Source of the DNA: CADEED01 sp035525785
GTDB lineage: Bacteria; Pseudomonadota; Gammaproteobacteria; Steroidobacterales; Steroidobacteraceae
Direction of reading: 5' to 3'
DNA: 64,000 bases
NCBI GenBank assembly: GCA_035525785.1
Contig: DATLDQ010000024.1
Location: 50,816 to 114,815 of the forward strand
Positions 1-9,447 of the stretch are shown here, one piece after another; within the stretch, counting starts at the first letter, position 1, and each line of letters opens with the position of its first letter. The position numbers were made by a program, and so were the translations under genes. Under the pieces are notes generated by a model that saw nothing but the letters and a program-made list of their open reading frames with translations, was not told where the DNA came from and searched no databases.

Positions 1-353
<353 letters not shown>

Positions 354-357
<4 letters not shown>

Positions 358-2795
358 ATGCCCTGCGGGCGTTGGCGCGCGACCCCGCGTACGCGCTGGT
401 ATCCGTCCTCGGGCTCGCGGTGGGCCTCGGCTTCTGCCTGCTGTTGCTGGCGTACTCGCGCTATTCCTGGAGCTATGACGCGCACGTGACGGATGTCGAT
501 CGCGTGTACGTGGTGAAGCATCGCCGCAACTGGGAGCTCGGCAAGCGGTGGTCCGAGCAGGTTCCGCTGGCCATGCGTGATCCGGCGAAATCGCTGCCGG
601 GCGTCGCGGACGTCACGGGCTATGCGCATTGGTTTCCATTGCGTCTCGAGCAACCGGGAGGATTGCGCGAGACGAGCAGCCTGGTCGTGCTGCCCGGCTT
701 TGCGGAAATGCTCGGCCTCGAGGCGCTGCAAGGCGATCTTGCCGCGACCTTGCAAAGCACCGACGCCATCGCGATCACCGAGGCGGGCGCGCGGCGGTTG
801 TTAGGTAGCGACGATGTACTGGGGCAAAGCGTGGTGCTGCGCCTCGACGCGGCCGACGTGCTGGTCGGCAAGGTGCGCATCGGCGCCATTTTGCCGACGC
901 CGCCCGCCAACACCACCATTCCTTACGAGATCCTGCACGGGGTCAACCTGTCGATGCTGCCGACCTGGGCGAAAGACGAAGCGCTCAACGGCTCGCACGC
1001 CTTTTCCGGCGGCTACCTGCTGCTGAAGCTCGCGCCCGGCGGATCGCCCGCGCAAGTGACCGCAGCGCTGCAGGCGATGGCGGACAACTCGCCGCTCGCG
1101 CGGCTGGTGCCTGAACCCATCAAGGCGCATGCCGGCGAGGACAAATTCACGGAGATCAAGCTCTCGCCGCTGCGTGACGCGTACCTCGACGACGAGGTGG
1201 GCCTCAATGTCTTTTCCAAGGAGGTCCCCCGCGGCGACCCTCGCATGATCGCGGGCGTCACCGCAGTCGCGATGCTGCTGCTGCTGCTGGCCGCCATCAA
1301 CTACGTGAATCTCGCCACCATCCGCGTGCTGCGCCGGCAGCGAGAGATCGCGCTGCGAAAAGTACTGGGCGTCCGGCGCGAACGTCTGGCGCTGCAGTTC
1401 GTCTCGGAGTCTCTGCTGGTCAGCGGGTTGGCCACGGTGCTTGGCATCGCGCTCGCGGTAGTGAGCCTGCCGGCTTTCAGCAGATTCGTGGACCGCGATC
1501 TCGGCGGCATGATCAGCCTGCGCAATGTGCTCGCTTCGCTGGGGCTCGGGGTATTGCTCGGATTGCTGACAGCGATGTACCCGGCCTGGGTCGCGCTGCG
1601 CATCCGACCGGCCGCGATGCTCGCCGGGCGCGGCGGCGACGAGTCGAGGCACGGGCGCCGATGGCGGCGGGCGCTGTCCGTCGCGCAACTAGCGCTTGCC
1701 ATGGGGCTCGCAGCCCTCACGCTCGCGGTGTCGATCCAGACGCGCAATGCGATGAAGGCGCCGCTGGGCTTCGACCCCGATCCCCTGCTCGTAGCCAGCC
1801 TCCCGATAGGCATGTCCGCGAGTGATGAATCGACGCGCCAGTTGCGCGAGGCCCTGGAGCAGCATCCGGCGATTGCGGGGGTCGCCGTATCGGTTGACGC
1901 ACTCGGCAACAACCGCGAGGTCTGGTCCACGGATTTTCAGCGCGATGACGGCGAGCTCCGGTTCTTCGAGGTGAAGGGCGTGAGCGCCAACTTCTTCGAG
2001 CTGCACGGCATCGCGCCGTTGGCCGGCCGACTGTTCAATAGCGGCGACAAGGGGTCGGAGACCACTTCGCCACTGGTGCTCAACGAGGAGTCGGCACGCC
2101 TGCTCGGCTTCTCTTCACCCGAACTGGCCGTTGGCGAGCACGTGCGCGTGCGTGGCATGCAGATGAGCATGGAAGACCACGAGGTCGTCGGTGTCGCGCC
2201 CCGGGTCCGGTTCAATTCCCTGCGCGAGACGCCACCGCCCGTCGTCTACATGATCAGCAACTACGGCGCGACTCTGATCATCAGGGCTCGCGGCTCGCTC
2301 GCCGACGCGGAGCAGGCCATGCAAGATCTCTGGCCGCGCTACCTGCCGAACGCCCTGCTTCACGTGCGGCACGCGCGCGACGCATTTGCCGGGAGTTATG
2401 CCGACGATGCCCGGCTCGCGCGGCTGCTGGCGCTATCCACCCTGATCGCGATGCTGATCGCCGCTTGCGGCGCGTACGTGCTGGCCGCCGATGCGGTGCG
2501 ACGTCGCAACCGTGAGATCGCGCTACGCAAACTGTTCGGCGCGCGGCGCGGTCACATCGCGGCGCTGGTGGCGCGCGAGCTGGGCACCCTGTTGCTGATC
2601 GCGGCTGCGATCGGCCTCCCGATCGCCGCAGTGGGCATCGCGCGATATCTCGCGCCGTTCTCGGAGCGCACGCCGCTTGCGTATGCAGCCCTGGCGGCGG
2701 CGCTGTTGATGGCCGCGGCGGTGGTCAGCGCGGGCGCGGCCCGCCAGGCGTGGCACGCAATGAAGATGCGCCCTGCCGTGGGGTTACGCGGTTGA
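354..2795 (+). CDS. FtsX-type ABC transporter permease (MacB-like, two FtsX units)
   Basis: The 813-residue product has one N-terminal membrane segment (about residues 13-34), a large periplasmic MacB_PCD domain, three helices near residues 297-420, then a fifth helix, a second periplasmic domain and a last FtsX block near 680-800. Both FtsX blocks carry the usual cytoplasmic turn (REIALRKVLGVRR and REIALRKLFGARR), showing an internal duplication. This is the long YknZ/MacB-fusion form, about twice the length of classical MacB permease halves. With the overlapping upstream ATPase it should make an inner-membrane mechanotransmission-type exporter. No adaptor protein is seen downstream; it may lie before the window. 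A convergent gene follows 47 bases later. Confidence 0.93.
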
Positions 2796-2842
2796 GCGGA
2801 GCCCGAGCGAACTTGCCAGGGCGATACACGAGCGGCCCCTGA

Positions 2843-3388
2843 CTAGAGCTTGCGCGCGCGCACCGAAGGCTTGCGCATCAGCCGCGCGAGCAGACTGGCA
2901 ATGACACGGCCGGCCGCGCCCTGGATGCGTTCGCCCATGAAGCGCGGAAAGTTGAGCGCGCGATCCACTTGGAAGCTGCGGTGCACGTCGTACAGGCACC
3001 ATTCGACGAAATGCTCGCAGTTGTTGCTCAGCAATCGATACTGACTCTCGCCGAGCCGCGAGCGGGCGCGCTCGATGATCGCACTCACGTCGAAGGCAAG
3101 ATCGTCGTGCTGCACGACGAACACGGCACGGCCGCCGGCGAACTGCTCGATCGTCACCTCTTCCACCGGCTTGCGGATGATGTCGTACACGAGCGCGCCG
3201 TAATGGATGACCTTGCCTTCGCCCACGTAGATGCCGTGGTGCGCAAAGCCGAGCCAGGGGGTAATCAAATGCGCTCCCGGAAACGGCACCTCGAGGGGGC
3301 GAAGGCGTCGGTACGGGCGCGCGGGTGGACGACTATAAGCAACCGGACCTTTAGCACTGGGTCGTAAAGCGGTGTTGTTAGCGTCCAT
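2843..3388 (-). CDS. LRAT/NlpC-P60-like domain protein
   Basis: This 181-residue protein has the hallmarks of the LRAT-like (lecithin:retinol acyltransferase) branch of permuted NlpC/P60 papain folds. The His motif reads HHGIYVG near residues 50-56, and the Cys motif is NNCEHFVEWC near residue 122, with the catalytic Cys inside NCEHF. Family members are thiol acyltransferases or phospholipases; bacterial ones are mostly uncharacterised. There is no signal peptide, and the N-terminus is Arg/Pro rich. The ATG at 3388 is the only sensible start. It is convergent with the ABC permease and stands alone. The fold is well supported; substrate and physiological role are not. Confidence 0.82.
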   Translation of the reverse strand: MDANNTALRPSAKGPVAYSRPPARPYRRLRPLEVPFPGAHLITPWLGFAHHGIYVGEGKVIHYGALVYDIIRKPVEEVTIEQFAGGRAVFVVQHDDLAFDVSAIIERARSRLGESQYRLLSNNCEHFVEWCLYDVHRSFQVDRALNFPRFMGERIQGAAGRVIASLLARLMRKPSVRARKL

Positions 3389-3501
3389 GGCCGCAGTAGA
3401 CCCCCTCGAGGGCTGCGCAGCCGTCGGCGCCTCTTACGGGAGCTGCGGCAACCCGCTGGATCGAAATGTAGGAAACGGCCGACTTGGCGACCGTCGCACT
3501 C

Positions 3502-4200
3502 TCAGAACTGGAAGGCCTTCGAAATGGTCCAGGTGATGACGGTGGCCACCACCGCGCCAATCACGAGCTTCAGCGCCGACGCCGGTGACATGGGCTCCAT
3601 CGCGGTCTCGTACACGCGCTTGCCGGTGATCATCGTGCCGATGAGGTTCTGGCGTTTCAGCACGAAGTAGTAAAGCACCGCCACGACGTGCAACACGATC
3701 AACCCCAGCAGCGCATTGAACACGATGTCATGCCACTTCGCGGCCACGCGGCCGGCTTCGAAGCTCACGTACAACGACAACGGACCCGACTCGATGCCGT
3801 CCACGTCGACGGCAAACAGCCCGAGCGCGATCTGCAGCAACAGCAAGCCTAACAAGGCCAGCACGCTGAGCGCGCCCAGCGGGTTGTGGCCGATGGCCGC
3901 GACGCCATTGCCCCGCAGATAGGCAACGACCGCGCGCGGACCGCGCACGAAGTTCGCGAAGCGCGCCGTTGAACCTCCGACGAAACCCCAGTACAGCCTG
4001 AACACCACCAGGCCGAGCAGCGAGTAGCCGCTCCATCGGTGCCACTCGAGACGGCCGGTTTCCGCCGTCCACCAGGAGAACGCCACGCCGGCGACGAAGA
4101 GCCAATGCGCCAGACGCGTGGGCAGATCCCAGACGCGCGTGCCGTAAACGGTCGGGGCCGGCGTTTCGGCCGGCCCCGCGGTGTCATCGAGTTCGCTCAC
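3502..4200 (-). CDS. Cytochrome b561 family membrane protein
   Basis: The 232-residue product is a four-helix b-type cytochrome of the b561/HydC superfamily, which passes electrons between quinone and soluble periplasmic cytochromes. Candidate haem-ligand histidines sit in the helices: RLAHW, EWHRW, AKWHD and IVLHV. A GTG at 4200 is chosen as start because it lies two bases after the stop of the cytochrome c' gene; the frame extends further upstream, but that part would overlap the upstream gene and does not look like protein. The coupling suggests that this protein is the membrane redox partner of cytochrome c'. The exact direction of electron flow is inference. Confidence 0.9.
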   Translation of the reverse strand: MSELDDTAGPAETPAPTVYGTRVWDLPTRLAHWLFVAGVAFSWWTAETGRLEWHRWSGYSLLGLVVFRLYWGFVGGSTARFANFVRGPRAVVAYLRGNGVAAIGHNPLGALSVLALLGLLLLQIALGLFAVDVDGIESGPLSLYVSFEAGRVAAKWHDIVFNALLGLIVLHVVAVLYYFVLKRQNLIGTMITGKRVYETAMEPMSPASALKLVIGAVVATVITWTISKAFQF

Positions 4201-4202
4201 TC

Positions 4203-4679
4203 TTATTCGGGTGCGCGGAAAGTTTCGTGGCAGTTCTTGCAGGCGCCGCCCACGTCCTTGAACGCCTTGCCCACGGCGTCCGCATCCTTTGCCTTGACGG
4301 CGGCGGATAGCGCCGGGACTTTCTCTGCGAACTGCTTCTGCGCGGCGCTGAAGTCTGCCGACTTGCTCCACACTTCCGGCAGCGCGCGCGTCTTGCCCGC
4401 CTCGGGTCCCGTGCCCTGGGGGAACCAGTTGCCCATGTCCTTGGAAGCTTTTTCAATCACGACGACGGCCTTGTCGAGCGCGGCGAAGTCAGGGCTTCCC
4501 TTGGTGTTGTCGCGCACGGCCTTGAAGGCATCTCCGAGCGCTTCGAAGTGTTCATGGCGCTCCTTTTGGATTTCCACTGGAGTCGCCGCATACGCGGCCA
4601 CGCTGACGGCGCTCGCCACCAGGGCAATAACGGAAATTCGCGTCTTGAGCGTCGGGCTGGCATATCGCTGGCTGGGCAT
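4203..4679 (-). CDS. Cytochrome c' (class II c-type)
   Basis: The 158-residue product starts with a signal peptide ending near AYA-ATP and continues as an all-helical domain with one haem motif near the C-terminus (CKNCHETFR), the classical placement of class II cytochromes c' and c556. These periplasmic proteins bind NO or serve as electron carriers. The ATG at 4679 is preferred to one 33 bases upstream, because GAGG stands ten bases before it and it begins directly ahead of the signal peptide. It is the first gene of a two-gene unit with the b561-type membrane cytochrome and is divergent from a DUF1592 haem protein. Confidence 0.92.
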   Translation of the reverse strand: MPSQRYASPTLKTRISVIALVASAVSVAAYAATPVEIQKERHEHFEALGDAFKAVRDNTKGSPDFAALDKAVVVIEKASKDMGNWFPQGTGPEAGKTRALPEVWSKSADFSAAQKQFAEKVPALSAAVKAKDADAVGKAFKDVGGACKNCHETFRAPE

Positions 4680-4722
4680 GTTTCTGTGACCTCGTTGGTG
4701 CAAGAGACGCATTTATAAACGA

Positions 4723-4756
4723 TTTCCGGGAAACATTGCCCGTGACCTTGAGTCAC
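4723..4756. promoter_or_regulatory. Palindromes in divergent cytochrome promoter region
   Basis: The 155-base region between the cytochrome c' start and the DUF1592 gene start holds two short dyads: TTTCCGGGAAA at 4723-4733 and GTGAC-CTTGA-GTCAC at 4742-4756. An AT-rich stretch (ATTTATAAAC) precedes the first. Their position between divergent genes makes operator function possible, but no regulator is identified and both could be chance. Confidence 0.3.
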
Positions 4757-4834
4757 ACATCCCGCAGAATGCGGAACGCATGCAGGTGCGTCACGCCGAG
4801 CGCGTGCAGGTGCGAAAGGGGGCACCAAGTAAAG

Positions 4835-7330
4835 ATGTCCGAGCCGAAGTCCTGGTCCGCACGTGTTGCTCCATTGGCGATGGGTCTGGCCATCGCACTG
4901 CCCGTCAGTCTCATCGTGTCCTCTTCTTCAGAGGCCAACTCCGAACCCGCGAGCATCGAGGTCTACGAGACCACCGTACTGCCGCTGCTCGAGAAGCATT
5001 GCTACGAGTGCCACGGCGACGGTTATGACAAGGGCAAGGTGGCATTCGACCAGCTGGAGACTCCCGACCAGATCCTGGCGCCCGAACTGTGGGTCAAAGT
5101 GCTGGTGAACACGCGCGCGGGTCTCATGCCCGCGGACAAGAAACCGCGCCTTTCCGCCGGCGAGCAGGCGACGCTCGAGCGCTGGATCAAGCGCGACGTC
5201 TTCCGCATCGACCCGAAGAACCCCGACCCGGGCCGCGTCACGGTGCGCCGCCTCAACCGCGTCGAATATCGCAATACCGTGCGCGACTTGTTAGGCGTCG
5301 ACTACAACACCGAGCACGAGTTTCCACCCGACGACACGGGCTATGGCTTCGACAACATCGGCGACGCGCTCACCACCTCGCCCATGCTCATGGAGAAATA
5401 CGTCGCCGCGGCCCAGGCCATCATCAACGAGGCCGTACCGGTGATGCCGCGCAAGCCCGCTGAGCACCGCGTCGCGGGCACCGACTTCGCCGGGCAGAAC
5501 GCGCGCAGCAAATGGGGCAAGCGCCAGTTGCTGTTCTCCGAACCCGCGAGTGTCGCCGCCTCCTATAAGAACGACCTGCCCGGCAGCTACCGCGTGAAGT
5601 TCGACCTGCAGGTCAATGGCACGTACACGCCCGACCCCGGCAAAGCGCGCCTGGTGCTCAAGGTGGACGGCAAGGAAGTCACCAGCCAGGAGATGGTGTA
5701 CCACGACGAGAAGGACTTCGAGTTCGAGTCCACGCACAGGTGGAAGCCAGGCGAACACACGTTTTCGATCGAGCTTTCGCCCACGGTCCCGTCCGGCGGC
5801 GAGAAGACCACCACCGATCTTTTTGTCGACGAGGTCACGGTCGAAGGGCCGCTGGAAGCCGCGCAATGGGTCGCCACGACCGACTACGACAAGTTTTTTC
5901 CGCGCGCGGTGCCCCAGGATCGCGAGGCACGTCGTGTCTATGCGCGTGAGCTGCTCGGCGCATTCGCCACCCGAGCGTATCGCCGTCCACTGAATGACGA
6001 CACCGCCGATCGGCTCGCGGGGCTGGCGGAGGCCACGTATACGCAGAAGGGCAAATCGTTCGAGCAAGGCGTGGCGCATGCGATGGCCGCGGTGCTTGCG
6101 AGCCCCCGCTTCCTGTTCAAGCTCGAGCAGCCCGCGTCGCATGCGGTGAGCGCGGCGGTCGCCGACGTGGACGAGTATTCGCTGGCTTCGCGGCTCTCCT
6201 ATTTCCTGTGGTCGACGATGCCCGATGACGAGCTGCTGCAGCTCGCGGCGAAAGGCGATCTGCGCAGGAACATACCCGCGCAGATCGCGCGGATGTTGAA
6301 AGACCCGCGTTCCGAGAGCTTCGCGCGCAACTTCACCGGTCAGTGGCTGCAGGCGCGCGACGTCGAAGGCATTGCCAGCAACCCGCGACAGATCATCCTG
6401 CGCGACGCCGGCGAAGAAGAGACGCTGCGCCAACTGCGCCAGGCGTGGATGAAGCAGGATGAGACCACCGCCAAGATCCTGGCCGACAAGATCGACCGCA
6501 TCGTCGAATCCAAACCCGACTTCGACAACGACATGCGCAAGGCCATGCGCAGCGAGACCGAAATGTATTTCGCGTACGTGATGCGCGAGAATCGGCCGGT
6601 CACCGAGCTCATCGACAGCAACTACACCTTCCTCAACGAAGAGCTGGCGAAGATGTATGACATCACCGGCGTGAGCGGCAAGGACCTGCGCAAAGTGACA
6701 TTGCCCGAAGGCAGCGCGCGTGGCGGCGTGCTCACGCAGGGAAGCGCGCTGCTGGTGACGTCGAACCCCGACCGCACCTCACCCGTCAAGCGGGGGCTGT
6801 TCGTGCTCAACAACTTCCTCGGCACACCGCCGCCGCCGCCGCCCGCCAACGTGCCGGCACTCGAGGCCAGCGAGAGCGAATTCAAGGACGGTCACGACCC
6901 GACCTTGCGTGAAGTGCTCAAGGTGCACCGCGAAGCGCCGATGTGCCGCTCCTGCCACAACCGCATGGACCCCATCGGTCTCGCGTTCGAGAACTTCAAT
7001 GCAATCGGCGCGTGGCGGGATACCGAGCGCAAGCAACCGATCGCGGCCGAAGGCAATCTGATCACCGGCGAGACGTTCACCAGCGTCGCGCAGCTCAAGA
7101 AAATCCTCGCCAACGATCATCGCGAGGAGTTCTACCGAACGCTCTCGACCAAGCTCATGACCTATGCCACCGGGCGTGGCATGGAGTATTACGACGTCGA
7201 GACCATCGACCAGATCGTCAAACGTCTCGACGACGAGGATGGCAAGTTCGGCGCGCTGCTCACCGGCATCGTCGAGTCGGCCCCTTTCCAGAAGATGCGC
7301 ACCCAAGCTACTGTCACGGCGGCAAACTAG
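4835..7330 (+). CDS. DUF1587/DUF1592/DUF1588/DUF1585 haem protein (planctomycete cytochrome C type)
   Basis: The 831-residue product has an N-terminal signal/anchor (about residues 10-32), a haem motif CYECH at residues 56-60, DUF1587 near 134-200 (VRRLNRVEYRNTVRDLLG), a beta-rich insert about 230-360, DUF1595 near 364-425, DUF1592 near 445-575, DUF1588 with a second CRSCH motif at 704-708, and DUF1585 at the C-terminus (LMTYATGRGMEYYD). This is the complete standard architecture of a large family abundant in Planctomycetes and also present in myxobacteria and some gammaproteobacteria; its function is unknown, presumably periplasmic redox catalysis. The ATG at 4835 follows a purine-rich site (AAAGGGGG); an upstream in-frame ATG gives an implausible Cys/Arg-rich leader. 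The DUF1552 gene follows after one base. Confidence 0.93.
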   Translation: MSEPKSWSARVAPLAMGLAIALPVSLIVSSSSEANSEPASIEVYETTVLPLLEKHCYECHGDGYDKGKVAFDQLETPDQILAPELWVKVLVNTRAGLMPADKKPRLSAGEQATLERWIKRDVFRIDPKNPDPGRVTVRRLNRVEYRNTVRDLLGVDYNTEHEFPPDDTGYGFDNIGDALTTSPMLMEKYVAAAQAIINEAVPVMPRKPAEHRVAGTDFAGQNARSKWGKRQLLFSEPASVAASYKNDLPGSYRVKFDLQVNGTYTPDPGKARLVLKVDGKEVTSQEMVYHDEKDFEFESTHRWKPGEHTFSIELSPTVPSGGEKTTTDLFVDEVTVEGPLEAAQWVATTDYDKFFPRAVPQDREARRVYARELLGAFATRAYRRPLNDDTADRLAGLAEATYTQKGKSFEQGVAHAMAAVLASPRFLFKLEQPASHAVSAAVADVDEYSLASRLSYFLWSTMPDDELLQLAAKGDLRRNIPAQIARMLKDPRSESFARNFTGQWLQARDVEGIASNPRQIILRDAGEEETLRQLRQAWMKQDETTAKILADKIDRIVESKPDFDNDMRKAMRSETEMYFAYVMRENRPVTELIDSNYTFLNEELAKMYDITGVSGKDLRKVTLPEGSARGGVLTQGSALLVTSNPDRTSPVKRGLFVLNNFLGTPPPPPPANVPALEASESEFKDGHDPTLREVLKVHREAPMCRSCHNRMDPIGLAFENFNAIGAWRDTERKQPIAAEGNLITGETFTSVAQLKKILANDHREEFYRTLSTKLMTYATGRGMEYYDVETIDQIVKRLDDEDGKFGALLTGIVESAPFQKMRTQATVTAAN

Positions 7331-7331
7331 T

Positions 7332-8717
7332 ATGAGCGACACCAAAGTCAGCAAGACCCCCGAGCAACTCGCGTCCGAGCGTCACGCGAGCTTCTCGCGT
7401 CGCCGATTCCTCAATGGCGCCGGAGCAGCGGTTGCGCTGCCGGCCATGGCTTCGCTCATGCCGCGCGGCGCATTCGCCGCCAGTACCAAGGCCACCGCCC
7501 CGACGCGCATGGCTTTCGTCTACATACCGAACGGCGCGATCCCCGCCGCGTGGTGGCCCGCCGGCGAAGGCGGCGCGGACTTTGCGCTCTCGCCGACCCT
7601 TGCGCCGCTCGCGAAGGTGCAGAAGTCTCTGCAGGTGATCAGCGGCCTGGAAGATCTCAGCGCGGACCCGGGCCCCGATGGCGCGGGTGACCACGCGCGT
7701 GCCGGCGCCACATTCCTCACGGGTGTCCGCATCAAGAAGACCGCGGGCTCGGACATCCACGCGGGCGTCTCGATCGACCAGGTGGTGGCCAACCAGATCG
7801 GTCATCTCACGCGCTTCCCTTCGCTCGAGTTGAGTTGCGACGTCGTGCGCAAGTCCGGCGAATGCGATTCCGGTTATGCCTGCGCCTACGAATACAACAT
7901 GGCCTGGCGCTCGCACAACGAACCGCTGTCCCCCGAACACAACCCGCGGTTCGCGTTCGAACGCCTGTTCGGCGATGGGCCGGTCAAGCAGCGCGTGGCA
8001 AACCTGCGCCGCCGCCAGGCCGAGCAGAATTCGATCCTCGATTACGTGCTCGCGGACGCGAAGTCGGTGAACGCGAAGCTCGACGGTCGCGACCGCCAGA
8101 AGCTCGACCAGTACCTGACCAGCGTGCGCGAGATCGAGCAACGCATCGAGCTCACGGCGAAGATGAAGGTGCAGAACCCCGAGATCGACGCGCCCGCCGG
8201 CGTGCCGGTGAACTACGCCGAACACGTCGCGCTGATGTTCGACATGCTGCTGCTGGCATTCCAGACGGACTCGACTCGGGTCGCCACGCTGCTCATGGCG
8301 CGCGAAGGCAGCAACCGTCCGTTCGCCGACATCGGCATCGCCTCCGGTCACCACGACCTCACGCACCACAAGAACAGCCCCGAGATCATCGCCAAGGTGC
8401 AGGAGATCGACCGCTGGTATGTGACGCGGCTCGCGGCTTTCCTCGAGAAGATGGATGCGACCCAGGACGTGGACGGGCAGTCACTGCTGCACCACTCCAT
8501 GATCATGTACGGGTCGGGCAATGCCGATGGTAATCGGCACACGCATGACAACCTGCCCATCGTCGTTGCCGGCGCCGGCAGCGGCACCTTCAAGACCGGC
8601 CGCTATGTGAAGGTGAAGCCGACGCCCCTGACCAACATGTTCCTCACCATGGCCGATGGCATGGGCGCGAGCGCCATCGAGAAGCACGGCGACTCGACGG
8701 GGCGGCTCTCGATCTAG
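7332..8717 (+). CDS. DUF1552 protein with Tat signal
   Basis: The 461-residue product begins with a twin-arginine signal (SRRRFLNGAGAAVALPAMA, about residues 23-41), so it is exported folded. The rest matches the DUF1552 family, recognisable from MAFVYIPNGAIPAAWWP, LSCDVVRKSGECDSGYAC-like central segment and the C-terminal GSGNADGNRHTHDNLP segment. These proteins are distantly related to sulfatase/DUF1501 folds and nearly always sit beside DUF1592 proteins, as here. The ATG lies one base after the preceding stop, so the pair is an operon and likely a functional complex of a Tat-exported enzyme with a haem electron acceptor. The substrate is unknown. Confidence 0.93.
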   Translation: MSDTKVSKTPEQLASERHASFSRRRFLNGAGAAVALPAMASLMPRGAFAASTKATAPTRMAFVYIPNGAIPAAWWPAGEGGADFALSPTLAPLAKVQKSLQVISGLEDLSADPGPDGAGDHARAGATFLTGVRIKKTAGSDIHAGVSIDQVVANQIGHLTRFPSLELSCDVVRKSGECDSGYACAYEYNMAWRSHNEPLSPEHNPRFAFERLFGDGPVKQRVANLRRRQAEQNSILDYVLADAKSVNAKLDGRDRQKLDQYLTSVREIEQRIELTAKMKVQNPEIDAPAGVPVNYAEHVALMFDMLLLAFQTDSTRVATLLMAREGSNRPFADIGIASGHHDLTHHKNSPEIIAKVQEIDRWYVTRLAAFLEKMDATQDVDGQSLLHHSMIMYGSGNADGNRHTHDNLPIVVAGAGSGTFKTGRYVKVKPTPLTNMFLTMADGMGASAIEKHGDSTGRLSI

Positions 8718-8735
8718 GGCTGATGGCGCACGCAG

Positions 8736-9152
8736 CTACTTGCGCACGAAACCAGGCAGGTAAGCCGACATCGGCAGACCCTGCGCGGCTTCCTGCGCCG
8801 TGCGCTCCGCCAGCGCGAATTCCACGTACACCTCGAGCGCTGCAACCTGCTCGGTGAGCCGGTTCATCAGCACGAGGCGATCCCGGTAGGTTTTCGCGCG
8901 GTTGTCCTGGCAGAGCAGCTCGATCGCCGAAGCGATCGCACTCACCTGCGAGAACTCGAAGGATTCCGCGGCGCTCGCGATCTTCTGTGCCATGCGCCCG
9001 ATTTGCGCCACGGCGGGCGCCTCGAGTGCGATGGCTTCTTCCGGCAGGCACGCTTTCATCTGCGTGATCTCGAGCTGGGTCCGGCTCAGAAACCTGACCT
9101 CCAGCGCATGCCGGCTCATCACCGAAGTTGTGGTATTTCCTGTCTCGAACAC
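8736..9152 (-). CDS. Degenerate HPt-like helical protein
   Basis: This 138-residue protein looks like a histidine phosphotransfer domain that has lost its phosphoacceptor. The segment MAQKIASAAESFEFSQVSA aligns by eye with the HPt consensus LAHxLKGsAxxfGfxxLsx, but Gln56 stands where the His should be, and Ser replaces the usual Gly. The remainder is helical with no cysteine or enzyme motif. A GTG at 9152 is chosen because GACGAGG stands six bases upstream; an ATG at 9119 is the alternative. It is monocistronic and convergent with the DUF1552 gene. A structural or inhibitory role in phosphorelay is possible, but the fold call rests on visual alignment only. Confidence 0.6.
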   Translation of the reverse strand: MFETGNTTTSVMSRHALEVRFLSRTQLEITQMKACLPEEAIALEAPAVAQIGRMAQKIASAAESFEFSQVSAIASAIELLCQDNRAKTYRDRLVLMNRLTEQVAALEVYVEFALAERTAQEAAQGLPMSAYLPGFVRK

Positions 9153-9364
9153 GGGCGACCTCGTCCTGTTGAGCTGACCTGGGTTGACCGACCTTAAGGC
9201 CTCGCCTCCATCGCGAGCCGAGTCTTGCACAGGAATCCGGGTCGCAAAGACCCGCTTGGAACCGGTAGCGGTAATAGTTTGATGAAGTGACGAGTGCGTC
9301 ACAGGCGCCCCGTAGGGCAATCGCGGATCTCCTAGCTAGTGAAAGCGGTTTCAGGTTTGTCCGA

Positions 9365-9428
9365 GAGACAGCGATGTCTGTCTCGTGTCCGCGCCTGACG
9401 ATGCGACCGGTGGACAAATTGCCACCGG
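9365..9428. repeat. Two adjacent inverted repeats
   Basis: The intergenic region holds two perfect dyads close together: GAGACAG-N6-CTGTCTC at 9365-9384 and CCGGTGG-N8-CCACCGG at 9407-9428, followed at once by GGGGACAG. The arrangement of two hairpins with a GGGACAG tag resembles REP/BIME-type intergenic repeats and shares the tag with other dyads in this window. Nothing else is seen in the 295 bases between the flanking genes. Confidence 0.5.
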
Positions 9429-9447
9429 GGACAGTCATGCCAGCCGG

